Assembly: GCA_964412395.1 (NCBI GenBank)
Contig: CAYPOY010000007.1
Span: 1-36,114, forward strand
Origin: CAYPOY01 sp964412395
GTDB taxonomy: Bacteria; Chloroflexota; Anaerolineae; B4-G1
Direction of reading: 5' to 3'
DNA length: 36,114 nt
The translations under genes and the position numbers were made by a program. The notes under the pieces were generated by a model. The model did not search any database and had not been told where the DNA came from. It was given only the letters and a program-made list of their open reading frames with translations. Below are positions 14,776-23,286 of the stretch, in pieces (positions within the stretch are counted from its first letter, which is position 1; every line of letters begins with the position of its first letter).

Positions 14776-15425
14776 GTAAGATGAGCAAAATGGGCAGAAG
14801 GGGGTACGGACTCTGGATCATTCTCGTGGGGATGTTGATCGCGGCTATGGCCACCAGTCCCAACCTGTGGGCCGCGCCGGGGCAGAGTCCAGAGCGGCAG
14901 ACGGTGCCGACGCGGACGCCGGTGCCGCCGACGAACCCGCCGCCGACGGACCTACCACCGATACAACCACCACCAACCAGCCCACCGCCGACGCAACCAC
15001 CGCCAACCAGCCCGCCACCGACGCAACCACCGCCAACCAGCCCGCCACCGACGACTCAAGTTACACCTACTCCTACCCCCACGGTAGAGGTTGTCCCAGC
15101 GGCACCGTCGGCGAGTCCTACCGTCCAGGCGACAGTGTCCCCAACCACCGCTGCTACAGGGGCCCCTACGACGCCGTCAGCAAGTCCCACCATCCAGGCG
15201 ACGGCAACCTCGACCACCGCCACCACAGAGACCCCGGAGACGGCCGCAGAGGAGCCTGAGCTAACATCTGTTCCGACCGGGGCATCCCCTTCGCCCTCTC
15301 CCACCACTACGGCGGGGGCTGGGTCATCGGGCAGTGTGAGCGAGGGACCCCCTGCCGTCTGCGGGGGAGCGGGGCTGGCGATGGTCGGCCTGGTCTTGCT
15401 GGCAGTGTGGATGCGTCGTGCGTAA
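14772..15425 (+). CDS. Secreted Pro/Thr-rich surface protein with C-terminal anchor-like tail
   Basis: The 217-residue protein has a basic N-terminus and hydrophobic signal helix (LWIILVGMLIAAMATSPNLW, about 13-32, cleaved near WAAPG), then about 130 residues rich in Pro, Thr, Ser and Ala, with a 10-residue repeat (QPPPTSPPPT) from a 30-bp DNA repeat. It ends VCGGAGLAMVGLVLLAVWMRRA, a Gly-Gly plus hydrophobic helix plus Arg tail like bacterial sorting signals. TTG at 14772 overlaps the DUF4012 stop and has AGGAGG 5 nt upstream; ATG 14781 is an alternative. No enzyme motif is present. It is likely a wall- or membrane-tethered stalk, perhaps O-glycosylated on the Thr/Pro region. Confidence 0.75.
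   Translation: MSKMSKMGRRGYGLWIILVGMLIAAMATSPNLWAAPGQSPERQTVPTRTPVPPTNPPPTDLPPIQPPPTSPPPTQPPPTSPPPTQPPPTSPPPTTQVTPTPTPTVEVVPAAPSASPTVQATVSPTTAATGAPTTPSASPTIQATATSTTATTETPETAAEEPELTSVPTGASPSPSPTTTAGAGSSGSVSEGPPAVCGGAGLAMVGLVLLAVWMRRA
14964..15053. repeat. Three 30-bp coding tandem repeats
   Basis: Units at 14964-14993, 14994-15023 and 15024-15053; the last two are identical and the first differs by a few bases. Each codes for ten residues of Pro/Thr/Ser/Gln. No spacers are present, so it is not a CRISPR array. Confidence 0.9.
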
Positions 15426-16719
15426 GAGAGGATGGCTGCCTTGGGTCGGCCTGCTCCTGGTCGGCGCGGGAGCTCTGCTCATCCTGCTCGCCTGGCCCGG
15501 CGCAGAGCGATCCCCTACGGAGGAGAAACCTGCGAACACTCCTGCCAGCCCAACCCCGGAACCGATCATCCCGACGCGCACACTGACCAAAAGGGCGACA
15601 ACGCCCACTCCCGTCGTCGAGGCGGCGCCCACTAAGACCGCGACGGCGACCCCTGTCGTTGTGATAACACCCACTGAGACTGCGACGGTGACCCCCGTCG
15701 TTGTAGTGACACCCACACAGCCTGTTACGGCAGCGTCTCCCACCGCCACTGCCACTGAGACCCCCCAGGTCACGCCAAGCGGGCCGGAAGGTGGTAGCGC
15801 ACTGTGGCTGGAGCGGCCACGCTGGGGAATTGGGGTGGCGAACGGGCCGATCTCGCGATATGACGTTGGGCCGTTGCGCCTGGGGTGGTACCTGGATTGG
15901 AGAGCACAGTCCGCCCCACCACGGCCGGGGGGCGCCGCGTACGTCCAGGTGATCCGGCTGAGGGGAGGAGTGTTGCAGCCCGATGCAGGGGGTATTGCTG
16001 CCATCGCGCAGGCCAACCCAGGTTCGCTCTGGCTGGTGGGCAACGAGCCGGACGTGAAGTGGCAGGACAATGTAGACGCCACGACTTACGCTCGACTGTA
16101 CCACGATGCTTACGCCGCTGTCAAGACCGCAGACCCGACGGCGCAGGTAGCCATCGGTGGGGTCGCTCAGCCCACGCCACTGCGACTGCGGTACCTGGAG
16201 GCGGTGCTGGGGGCCTACCGGGGGCAGTTCGGCGCGGAGGTGCCGGTGGATGCCTGGAACGTGCACAACTTCATCCTGCGGGAAGAGCGAGGATCGTGGG
16301 GCGTGGACATCCCGCCGGGGATGCCCGACGGCCAGGGGACACTCTACGAGGTTGATGATGGCGGCAGCCTGGAGATCTTCCGGCAGCAGATCGTAGGCTT
16401 CCGCCGGTGGATGGCCCAACACGGCTACCAGGACCGCCCTCTTATCGTCTCCGAGTACGGCATCTTGATGCCGGCGGACTATGGCTTCCCACCGGAGCGG
16501 GTGGCGGCCTTTCTGACCGGCACGTTTGATATCTTCCTGACCGCCGCCGACCCGGCGCTGGGCTATCCGGCGGACGGCCACCGGCTGGTGCAGTTGTGGT
16601 GCTGGTACAGTCTGGATGCCTCCGCCGACTACTATCCTACGGGCAACCTCTTCGATCCCCAGACGGGGAAGATGACGGTGGTGGGGGGGGAATGGACGAG
16701 ATATGTCAGTGCGCCCTGA
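15418..16719 (+). CDS. Membrane-anchored clan GH-A-like glycoside hydrolase
   Basis: The 433-residue product starts with a short basic end and a signal/anchor helix (WVGLLLVGAGALLILLAW, about 8-25), then a Pro/Thr-rich linker to about residue 120 and a TIM-barrel-like domain. GNEPDVKW places a candidate acid/base at E210, and VSEYG a candidate nucleophile at E346, the spacing and context expected for clan A glycosidases. WNVHNF and QLWCWYSLD are further barrel motifs. The exact GH family was not recognised; it resembles Asl1-like or GH39/GH5-like proteins. GTG at 15418 overlaps the previous stop by 8 nt, so coupling is likely. It probably acts outside the membrane on the glycan made by this locus. 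Confidence 0.75.
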   Translation: MRKRGWLPWVGLLLVGAGALLILLAWPGAERSPTEEKPANTPASPTPEPIIPTRTLTKRATTPTPVVEAAPTKTATATPVVVITPTETATVTPVVVVTPTQPVTAASPTATATETPQVTPSGPEGGSALWLERPRWGIGVANGPISRYDVGPLRLGWYLDWRAQSAPPRPGGAAYVQVIRLRGGVLQPDAGGIAAIAQANPGSLWLVGNEPDVKWQDNVDATTYARLYHDAYAAVKTADPTAQVAIGGVAQPTPLRLRYLEAVLGAYRGQFGAEVPVDAWNVHNFILREERGSWGVDIPPGMPDGQGTLYEVDDGGSLEIFRQQIVGFRRWMAQHGYQDRPLIVSEYGILMPADYGFPPERVAAFLTGTFDIFLTAADPALGYPADGHRLVQLWCWYSLDASADYYPTGNLFDPQTGKMTVVGGEWTRYVSAP

Positions 16720-16772
16720 TGAATGGTGCATTATTGCCGCAGTGCGGATCCAGGACCGGCTCGGCATCCTTT

Positions 16773-16806
16773 GGCAAAAAGACGGCCGACGACGCCTGCC
16801 GTTTTT
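16773..16806 (+). terminator. Possible intrinsic terminator after the glycosidase gene
   Basis: An A-run followed by ACGGC, an 11-nt loop, GCCG and TTTTT gives a short stem with a T-run. The stem is only about 5 GC-rich pairs plus A-T pairs with a bulge, so termination may be partial. The ABC gene starts 17 nt further on. Confidence 0.35.
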
Positions 16807-16822
16807 GATGGGTTGAGTCTTG

Positions 16823-18061
16823 ATGAGAGTGGCGGAAGCAGCGATCCACTTTGATAGTGTGTCGAAGAGATTTATCCTCCAACGAGAACAGACGCGCTCG
16901 TTCCAGGACGTGGTGCTTAACCTGCTGCACAGGAGGGTGAACGGGCGGCGCGAGGAATTCTGGGCCCTCCGGGACGTCAGTTTCGAGGTCGCGCCGGGGG
17001 AGACGGTAGGACTCATAGGGCCTAATGGCGCGGGGAAGAGCACGGTGCTTAAACTCATCACCCGCATCTTCGAGCCCACCTCCGGCCAGGTCGAGGTGCG
17101 CGGGAAAATAGGGGCACTGTTGGAATTAGGCGCTGGCTTTCATCCCGACCTGACCGGCCGGGAGAATATCTACCTGAATGGCTCCATCCTGGGGCTGAGC
17201 CGAGCCCAGGTCCGGCGGAAACTGGATGAGATCGTCGCTTTCGCGGAACTCGAAAGTTTCATTGATGTCCCGGTAAAACACTATTCGTCGGGGATGTACG
17301 TGCGGCTGGGGTTCTCCGTGGCGGTGCACACCGACCCGGAGATCCTGTTGGTGGACGAGGTGCTGGCGGTAGGGGACCAGAACTTCCAGCACAAGTGTCT
17401 CGATCGCATCCTGGAGATGCAGCAACAGGGCATCACGATATGCTTCGTGTCGCATGACCTGAGCGGAGTTCGCCAGTTGTGTTCTCATGTCATCTGGCTC
17501 GACGATGGCATGGTTCAGGCTGCAGGTGACGTTGATGACACCATTTCAGCATATCTGCGTCATGCAGCGGCTGAGGAAGATGCTCGTAGTGCGGCAGCAA
17601 CGTCCAAGGACAGGCGGCGGTGGGGAATTGGGGATGTGGAGGTCGTGTCTGTCTCTTTCCTTGATGCAGCAGGAAAGGAACGTCAAGTATTTCGGGTGGG
17701 GGAGCCGTGGATGGTGCGGTTGCACTATCGAGCCCGCAGGCGGATCGAGAGACCAATCTTCGGGTTAGCCATCCACCGGAATGACGGTGTGCACGTGTGT
17801 GGCCCCAACACTCGCTTCGTCGGCCTGGACATTCCTTTCATCGAGGGCGAAGGGGATGTCTTGTACCGCGTGGATCACCTCCCGCTGATGGAAGGCACGT
17901 ATCTTGTGTCAGTGTCGGCCCACAACTGGGCCGACACGGTGATGTACGATTACCACGATCGCCTTTACACCTTCAAGGTGCGCCAGGTGGGTAAAGGTGA
18001 ACGATACGGGGTGGTGAGCCTGGAGGGAGAGTGGGAGTGGAACAACGGGGGTATGCGATGA
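16823..18061 (+). CDS. wzt: ABC transporter ATPase, Wzt type with glycan-binding C-terminal domain
   Basis: The 412-residue protein powers export of a lipid-linked polysaccharide with a Wzm-type permease. The ATPase domain shows Walker A GPNGAGKST (66-74), signature HYSSGMYVRLGF near 153-164, Walker B ILLVDE (174-179) and an SHD switch His near 210. Residues about 265-400 form a beta-rich Wzt C-terminal domain that in related systems recognises the cap of the glycan (WMVRLHYRARR, FGLAIHRNDGVHV, LPLMEGTYLVSV). ATG 16823 is chosen; TTG 16820 is next to it. The permease gene, normally adjacent, is not in this window. The end overlaps the next gene in an ATGA. Confidence 0.92.
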   Translation: MRVAEAAIHFDSVSKRFILQREQTRSFQDVVLNLLHRRVNGRREEFWALRDVSFEVAPGETVGLIGPNGAGKSTVLKLITRIFEPTSGQVEVRGKIGALLELGAGFHPDLTGRENIYLNGSILGLSRAQVRRKLDEIVAFAELESFIDVPVKHYSSGMYVRLGFSVAVHTDPEILLVDEVLAVGDQNFQHKCLDRILEMQQQGITICFVSHDLSGVRQLCSHVIWLDDGMVQAAGDVDDTISAYLRHAAAEEDARSAAATSKDRRRWGIGDVEVVSVSFLDAAGKERQVFRVGEPWMVRLHYRARRRIERPIFGLAIHRNDGVHVCGPNTRFVGLDIPFIEGEGDVLYRVDHLPLMEGTYLVSVSAHNWADTVMYDYHDRLYTFKVRQVGKGERYGVVSLEGEWEWNNGGMR

Positions 18062-20244
18062 GCGAGCAAATCTCCGTGTTGATCATCAGCCACGATATCG
18101 TGGGCCCACAGATGGCCGGGCCGGGTATCCGGTACGGAGAACTGGCCCGCGTGCTGAGCCGTCACTTCAGGGTCACACTGGCCGTTCCTGGGGAGACTCA
18201 TCTGCCTACAGCCGATGCCCGTCTGTGGCCCTATGACCCTGGCCGGTGGGACTCTTTGGCTCCAGCGGTGGAACAAGCGGAGGCCATCTTGTTGTGTGGG
18301 GATGTGTTGGCCTGGTTCCCGATGTTGCAAGAGGCTGGGATCCCTCTGATCGTGGATGGCTACGATCCGCACCCGCTGGAGACGCTGGAGCTATTCGCCA
18401 GGGCACCCGAGCAAGAGCAAAGACATCAAGAGCGGGAGCGTATCTTGCAGATGCAGTGCCGGGCCGGTGATTTTTTTATTTGCGCCAGCGAACGGCAGCG
18501 GGATTGGTGGTTAGGATTGCTGGAGGCGGCCGGGCGGATCAACGTCCACACTTACGGTGAAGACCCATCGCTGCGGCGGCTGGTGGACGTTGTGCCGTTT
18601 GGCCTGCCTTCATCGCCACCGCATCACACAAGGCATGTGCTCAAGGGGGTATGGCCAGGCATCGGGCCGGAGGACAAGATAGTGCTGTGGGGCGGGGGAC
18701 TGTGGCAGTGGCTCGATCCCCTCACGGCTATCCGGGCGATGGCACGGATTCAGGAGCAGCGGGACGATGTAAGACTGGTCTTCCCCGGCACCCGCCATCC
18801 CAACACGGCGGCCGTCCCTGACATGCCGATGCATCAAGCCGCTGTCCGGCTGGTTGAAGAACTGAGACTCCTGAACCGATGCGTATTGTTTGGCGACTGG
18901 GTGCCCTACGAGGAGTGGCCCAATTACCTGACGGAGTCGGACGTGGGTCTTTCGTTACACTTTGACACCCTCGAGGCCCACCTGGCTTTCCGCAGCCGGG
19001 TGTTGGACTACATCTGGGCCGGGCTGCCGGTGGTGGTCAGCAGAGGAGATGCGACTAGCGAGATAGTGAGGGCCTACGGGTTGGGCATGGTGGTGGATTA
19101 TGAGAGTATAGACAGTGTTGCTGAGGCCGTCTTGACCCTGTTGGATGAGTCACGCAGCGCAAGACAGGAGCACTTTGCGGTGGCGCAGGCCGAACGGACC
19201 TGGGAACAGGCAGCGCAACCCCTGATTGAGTTTTGTCACGCTCCCCGTTATGCTGCTGACCGGCGCTCGGACATCGGGTACTTGAGAGAAAATGTAATGC
19301 CAGAACCAAATCCAGCAACTTTCGATCCAGAAGAACTATGCCAGCAAGTTGAGGCCTTGGAATGGTACCACACGATAGATCTGGGGAATGGGATCATTAC
19401 GCCGGGTGTTTATGATCATCGCCCGTATCTCCATTACTATGGTATACCAGAAGACTTGACAGGTAAAACGGCTCTTGATATCGGCGCGGCCAGTGGTTTT
19501 TTTGCCTTTGAAATGGAACGACGTGGCGCGAAGGTGACTGCAATTGACCTGCCGGTCTGGTTTAACCACGACTTTGGCCCACGTTATCAACCTGACAAAA
19601 CACCTGAGGAGGGCTTACGGTACTTGCGAGACCCAATTATGCTGGCCAAACGAGCCTTGGGTTCACAGATTGAGAAAGTTGAAATGACAATCTATGATGT
19701 CTCGCCAGAGACAATTGGTACGTTTGACCTGGTTTTCTGTGGTAGTTTGCTGCTCCATTTGACTGATCCGATACGGGCTTTATGGCAACTTCGGCAGGTG
19801 ACCCGTGAGCAGGCAATCATTGCTACCGCCATCTGCCTGGACTCCAAAGGTGACCCCGTGGCACTCTTTGTCGGCCACCACCGAGGCGACGCATGGTGGC
19901 TTCCCAATCGCGCTTGCCTCGAGGCCATGATGCAGAGTGCAGGGTTTGCTGGCTGGGAGTGGATTTCCGAATTTCGGTTGGACTATGCGGACGGCCAGCC
20001 AGGCCCCCACCACGGAGTGATCCGGGCATGGAACACGTCAGAGAAGCCCAGCCTGCCGAAAGCAATGCAGGCTCCTGTTGTGAGCACGCGGGCGAGCGAT
20101 ACTCCGGCTGAACTGAGTCAAGCGCTGGCCGAGCGCGATACGGAGATCGCCCGCTTGAAGGAACTGGTGGCGGGCTACGAGCGGGGCGGTTTCATCCGGT
20201 TGATGAAGTGGTTGCGCAATCTGCGCTGGGGGGGATACGTATGA
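18058..20244 (+). CDS. GT4-like glycosyltransferase and methyltransferase fusion
   Basis: This 728-residue soluble protein has two enzyme-like halves. Residues 1-405 are GT-B fold: HDIVGPQMAGPGIRYGELAR at the N-terminus and VLWGGGLWQWLDPLTAIRAM, GDWVPYEEWPNYLTESDVGL in the donor half. Residues about 412-670 are a SAM methyltransferase of the DUF1698/CmoB-like type: EWYHTIDLGNGIITPGVYDH near 434-453, motif I ALDIGAASGFFAF at 472-484, FDLVFCGSLLLHL. The tail (686-728) is a coiled coil ending GGFIRLMKWLRNLRW, an amphipathic helix. ATG 18058 overlaps the wzt stop. Base composition falls to lower GC through the methyltransferase part, and an internal ATG (19296) marks that border. It may add and then methylate a terminal sugar. 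Confidence 0.85.
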   Translation: MSEQISVLIISHDIVGPQMAGPGIRYGELARVLSRHFRVTLAVPGETHLPTADARLWPYDPGRWDSLAPAVEQAEAILLCGDVLAWFPMLQEAGIPLIVDGYDPHPLETLELFARAPEQEQRHQERERILQMQCRAGDFFICASERQRDWWLGLLEAAGRINVHTYGEDPSLRRLVDVVPFGLPSSPPHHTRHVLKGVWPGIGPEDKIVLWGGGLWQWLDPLTAIRAMARIQEQRDDVRLVFPGTRHPNTAAVPDMPMHQAAVRLVEELRLLNRCVLFGDWVPYEEWPNYLTESDVGLSLHFDTLEAHLAFRSRVLDYIWAGLPVVVSRGDATSEIVRAYGLGMVVDYESIDSVAEAVLTLLDESRSARQEHFAVAQAERTWEQAAQPLIEFCHAPRYAADRRSDIGYLRENVMPEPNPATFDPEELCQQVEALEWYHTIDLGNGIITPGVYDHRPYLHYYGIPEDLTGKTALDIGAASGFFAFEMERRGAKVTAIDLPVWFNHDFGPRYQPDKTPEEGLRYLRDPIMLAKRALGSQIEKVEMTIYDVSPETIGTFDLVFCGSLLLHLTDPIRALWQLRQVTREQAIIATAICLDSKGDPVALFVGHHRGDAWWLPNRACLEAMMQSAGFAGWEWISEFRLDYADGQPGPHHGVIRAWNTSEKPSLPKAMQAPVVSTRASDTPAELSQALAERDTEIARLKELVAGYERGGFIRLMKWLRNLRWGGYV

Positions 20245-21611
20245 AAGCCTCGGTGATCGTGCTATCCTGGAACGGGATGGACTACCTGGAGGATTGCCTG
20301 GACGCCGTGCTCTCCCAGGACTATCCTGACTTGGAGGTCATCGTCGCGGACAACGGTTCCACCGATGGTTCGACGGACTTTGTGGCGGAGCATTACCCCC
20401 AGGTGCGATTGATCCGCAACGAGTGCAACCTGGGCTTTGCAGCGGGCAACAACGTTGGCCTTCGGGCGGCGACAGGAGATGTGCTGGTGTTGCTTAACCA
20501 GGACACAGTGGTCCGGCCGGGATGGCTGGAGGCGCTGGTGGAAGCCCTGTCTACTGACCCCGACATCGGCATCGTCGGCGGCAAGGCGCTGTACCCCGAT
20601 GGCACCATTCAGCACGCCGGGGGATATGTGAATGAACGAGGCGGGGGCAGCCATTATGGGTACCGGCAGGAGGATGTGGGGCAGTTTGACCAGATGCGGG
20701 ACGTGGATTATGTGACGGGCGCTGCCCTGGCCATCACCCGGCAGGCGCTTCAGGCCATCGGCGGGTTGGATGAGGGATTCAAGCCGGCCTACTTCGAGGA
20801 TGTGGACTGGTGCTATCGAGCGCGGAGGGCCGGTTTCCGGGTCGTATATGTCCCCCAGGCTGTGCTGATCCACAAAGAAACCAGTATACTCGCCGACATG
20901 AGCCACGAGGGACTGTATTTCTTTCATCGTAACCGGCTGCGTTTCGTACTCAAGCACTGGTCCCTCAATCGGCTGGTGGATGAGTTCGTGCAGGCCGAAC
21001 GGGCATGGCTGGAGGACCTGGGCGAGGGAGGCGAGCGGCTGGTCGCAGCCCTGCACCACGCTTATCTGTACAATTTGCTTCACCTGGCCGACGTGGTAGC
21101 CTGGCGGCGGGAGTTGCTGGATGTCTCGTTGAATGAGACCGACGTTCTGGCGGGTGTGTTGTTGACCCTGCGGACGGCGGTCCCCCTGAGACCGGCCCGG
21201 ATAGGCACGAAGCCAACGGCGACGTCTGAGGAATCTGCCGTGGCGCCCGTGCAGGAGCAGGTTCAGGCAGAGATTCTGAGAGAACTCCACCAACGCTGGG
21301 CCATTCAGGAGCAGCCATTTCGCTCCAACGTCCCTATTTTCGGGCCGCTGATCGCCGCTTTTCGCCGCCAGTGGAACCGGGTCTCCACGGAGTGGTACGT
21401 ACGGCCGATGGTCCAACAGCAGAGCGGGATCAATGCCTCGGTGGTAACGATGCTGGACCACCTGGTCCGCCGGTTGAATCAGCAGGAGTACAACCGGCGA
21501 CGGTTGGGCGAGGTGTTGGCCGAGTACATCGACGAGAATGGGCGGGAGATTGCCGAATTGGCTCAGGAGATTCGGCGGTTGAATGCTCTGCTAGAGAGAA
21601 CAAACGAGTAA
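20241..21611 (+). CDS. GT2 glycosyltransferase (rhamnosyltransferase-like) with C-terminal tether module
   Basis: The 456-residue enzyme has a GT-A domain in about residues 1-260: SVIVLSWNGMDYLEDCL, VADNGSTDGS near 35-44, NLGFAAGNNVGLR, LLNQDTVV with the metal-site Asp, and YFEDVDWCYRARRAGFRV. This is the WcaA/rhamnosyltransferase-like group. After a variable helical stretch, residues about 355-394 carry the module FRSNVPIFGPLIAAFRRQW, then WYVRPMVQQQSGIN, shared with two GT4 proteins downstream, followed by a coiled coil. ATG 20241 overlaps the previous stop (ATGA). Cytoplasmic, probably at the membrane face. Sugar unknown. Confidence 0.92.
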   Translation: MKASVIVLSWNGMDYLEDCLDAVLSQDYPDLEVIVADNGSTDGSTDFVAEHYPQVRLIRNECNLGFAAGNNVGLRAATGDVLVLLNQDTVVRPGWLEALVEALSTDPDIGIVGGKALYPDGTIQHAGGYVNERGGGSHYGYRQEDVGQFDQMRDVDYVTGAALAITRQALQAIGGLDEGFKPAYFEDVDWCYRARRAGFRVVYVPQAVLIHKETSILADMSHEGLYFFHRNRLRFVLKHWSLNRLVDEFVQAERAWLEDLGEGGERLVAALHHAYLYNLLHLADVVAWRRELLDVSLNETDVLAGVLLTLRTAVPLRPARIGTKPTATSEESAVAPVQEQVQAEILRELHQRWAIQEQPFRSNVPIFGPLIAAFRRQWNRVSTEWYVRPMVQQQSGINASVVTMLDHLVRRLNQQEYNRRRLGEVLAEYIDENGREIAELAQEIRRLNALLERTNE

Positions 21612-21632
21612 CGTGAGAGCAAGAGCGGAAAT

Positions 21633-22874
21633 ATGCGCGTTCTGTTCCTGATGAACACCTTCCCGCCCGGACATACCGGCGGTGCCGAGGTCTCGGCCTA
21701 TCACACCTGCCGGGGGTTAATCCGGCAGGGAGTAGCCTGTTCAGCACTGGTTGTCAACAACAACCGTAAGCTCAGCCCCCTTGACGAATGGTACGAACTC
21801 GATGGTATCCCAGTCCACCGGATACAGTTCTACACCCCTCGGCGGAGGGCATGGCAGGACGTGTTCGACTGGAGGGTGTACCGGACGGTCCTGGCAGAGT
21901 TGCGCTGGCTGAGGCCGGACCTGGTGCACGTCCACAATGTCTCAGGAGCGACCTTGGCTCCTTACGTAGCTTGTCGTGTCGCTGGTGTGCCAGTGGTGAA
22001 CACGCTGCACGATCTGTGGCTTCTGTGTCCTAACAACATGCTGTATCGGCGCGATGGCTCGTTCTGCGATCCGGCACAGAACCCAAGGGGATGCCGGGAT
22101 TGCTACCGCCGTTATGACTTCTGGGGTGACATTCCCTATCGTCGGGCTGTCTTCGCCGCTTTGACGTCTAACGTCAAGATTTTCATCTCCCCAAGCCAGG
22201 CGTTGATTGACCGGCACGTGGAGGCTGGTTACGCACAGCACCGTTTCCGCATGGGCCGTCTCGGATTTGAGGAGCGTGCATCTGAGGAGTCAGGCCACCC
22301 TGACGTCAGTGCGATAACCGATACGGCCTATCAGTACCGGACCGTCATTTTTGCTGGGGGCGGTGTGGAGATAAAGGGAACCTATGTCCTGATCCAGGCC
22401 CTTTCAATGATGTTGCGTCACATCGAACGTCTGAGGGTCGTGGTGGCTGGCGTCGGGGAAGAGCGGTTCCTGGTCCAGTTCCACCAGTACGCGCCGGCTG
22501 TGCACGTGTTGGGATGGGTACCCTTTGGAGAAATGCGTGCCCTGTTTGCGGCAGCCGACCTGACCATCATCCCTTCAGTCTGGCACGAGAACTCGCCCGT
22601 GGTTATCTACGAGAACTTCCACGTTGGCACTCCTGTCGTGGGTTCGGCCTTTGGCGGTATCCCGGAGTTGATCCGCGAGGGGGAGACCGGCTACCTTTTC
22701 CCGGTGGGTGATGCCGCTGCTTTGGCAGAGAGGGTCATCCTGCACTTTGCCCGCCCAGCCTACGAACGGCGTCGCATGCGGCAACGCTGCATCGAGGAGG
22801 TACGGACGCACCTGACGCTGGAAAAGCACATCGAGGGCATCTTGCAGGTTTATCGGGAGGCGTTGGGCAACTGA
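21633..22874 (+). CDS. GT4 glycosyltransferase with four-Cys insert (block A)
   Basis: A 413-residue GT-B enzyme. N-terminal half: RVLFLMNTFPPGHTGGAEV, LVHVHNVSGATLAPYVA, then HDLWLLCPNNMLYRRDGSFC with further CRDC, a four-cysteine cluster often seen in this GT4 subgroup and perhaps metal-binding. C-terminal half: E-x7-E motif in HENSPVVIYENFHVGTPVVG and GGIPELIREGETGYLF. It is paralogous to the gene at 33234, roughly half of residues identical by eye. Compared with that paralog, it lacks the usual VVPNGI strand (here MGRLGFEER), so the hinge is diverged. ATG 21633 has an AGAGCGGAA stretch upstream. The stop overlaps a broken GT4 gene. Confidence 0.9.
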   Translation: MRVLFLMNTFPPGHTGGAEVSAYHTCRGLIRQGVACSALVVNNNRKLSPLDEWYELDGIPVHRIQFYTPRRRAWQDVFDWRVYRTVLAELRWLRPDLVHVHNVSGATLAPYVACRVAGVPVVNTLHDLWLLCPNNMLYRRDGSFCDPAQNPRGCRDCYRRYDFWGDIPYRRAVFAALTSNVKIFISPSQALIDRHVEAGYAQHRFRMGRLGFEERASEESGHPDVSAITDTAYQYRTVIFAGGGVEIKGTYVLIQALSMMLRHIERLRVVVAGVGEERFLVQFHQYAPAVHVLGWVPFGEMRALFAAADLTIIPSVWHENSPVVIYENFHVGTPVVGSAFGGIPELIREGETGYLFPVGDAAALAERVILHFARPAYERRRMRQRCIEEVRTHLTLEKHIEGILQVYREALGN

Positions 22875-23275
22875 TGCATCTGCTGCACGTTACCCACCAG
22901 TACCGCCCAGCCATCGGCGGTGCAGAGCGGTACATCACCGATCTGTCCTGGTCGCACCCCGTCAGGTCGTTCCGCTGATTCATCACCCGACCCGCCTGGC
23001 CGATGATCCGGAGATAGCACAGGCGTATCTTTTCAATAAATTGGGGTAGGGGCAGGTCTTGTACCTGCCCAAGAGGGCGGCCACGAGGGTTCGCCCCTAC
23101 ATATTGAGACGATGCGCACAGGCGTGTCTTTTCAATAAATCGGGGTAGGGGCCGGTCTTGTACCTGCCCAAGAGGGCGGGCCAAACTGGAGAGGTGCTAT
23201 ACCGTTGAACGCATCACGGATATTGTGGAAGGGACCTGCGCTCGCGTGATACGGCGGCACCGCACTCTTTCATAA
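22874..23275 (+). pseudogene. Gutted GT4 gene, paralog of 31867, with repeat inside
   Basis: ATG 22874 overlaps the previous stop and reads MHLLHVTHQYRPAIGGAERY, then a stop at 22978. This matches the N-terminus of the intact gene at 31867 (LLHVTHQYPPAIGGSEKYIA). Just after the second repeat copy, 23180-23275 reads LERCYTVERITDIVEGTCAR and ends in TAA, matching that gene's C-terminal YTRARVADVIEGVYLR. About 340 residues between are gone and replaced by other sequence, including a doubled 63-bp repeat. A further frame at about 22952-23045 (VAPRQVVPLIHHPTRLADDP) is open but unassigned. Confidence 0.75.
23018..23179. repeat. Two direct copies of a 63-bp repeat with GTAGGGGC palindrome
   Basis: Copies at 23018-23080 and 23117-23179 differ at only three positions. 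Each contains GGGGTAGGGGC and CAGGTCTTGTACCTGCCC, a self-complementary core. The 36 nt between them include TTCGCCCCTAC, complementary to GTAGGGGC. This is typical of interspersed palindromic elements; it lies inside a broken gene. Confidence 0.85.
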
Positions 23276-23286
23276 GGAGCCTTGAG

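Noticed and set aside
14964..15053. Direct repeats resembling a CRISPR array
   Set aside because: Units are contiguous with no spacers and code for Pro/Thr repeats in a secreted protein.
15307..17079. Minus-strand open frame of 590 residues
   Set aside because: Shadow of the glycosidase and wzt genes; low-complexity, no motifs.
20262..21461. Minus-strand open frame of 399 residues
   Set aside because: Antisense to the GT2 gene, which has complete GT-A motifs.
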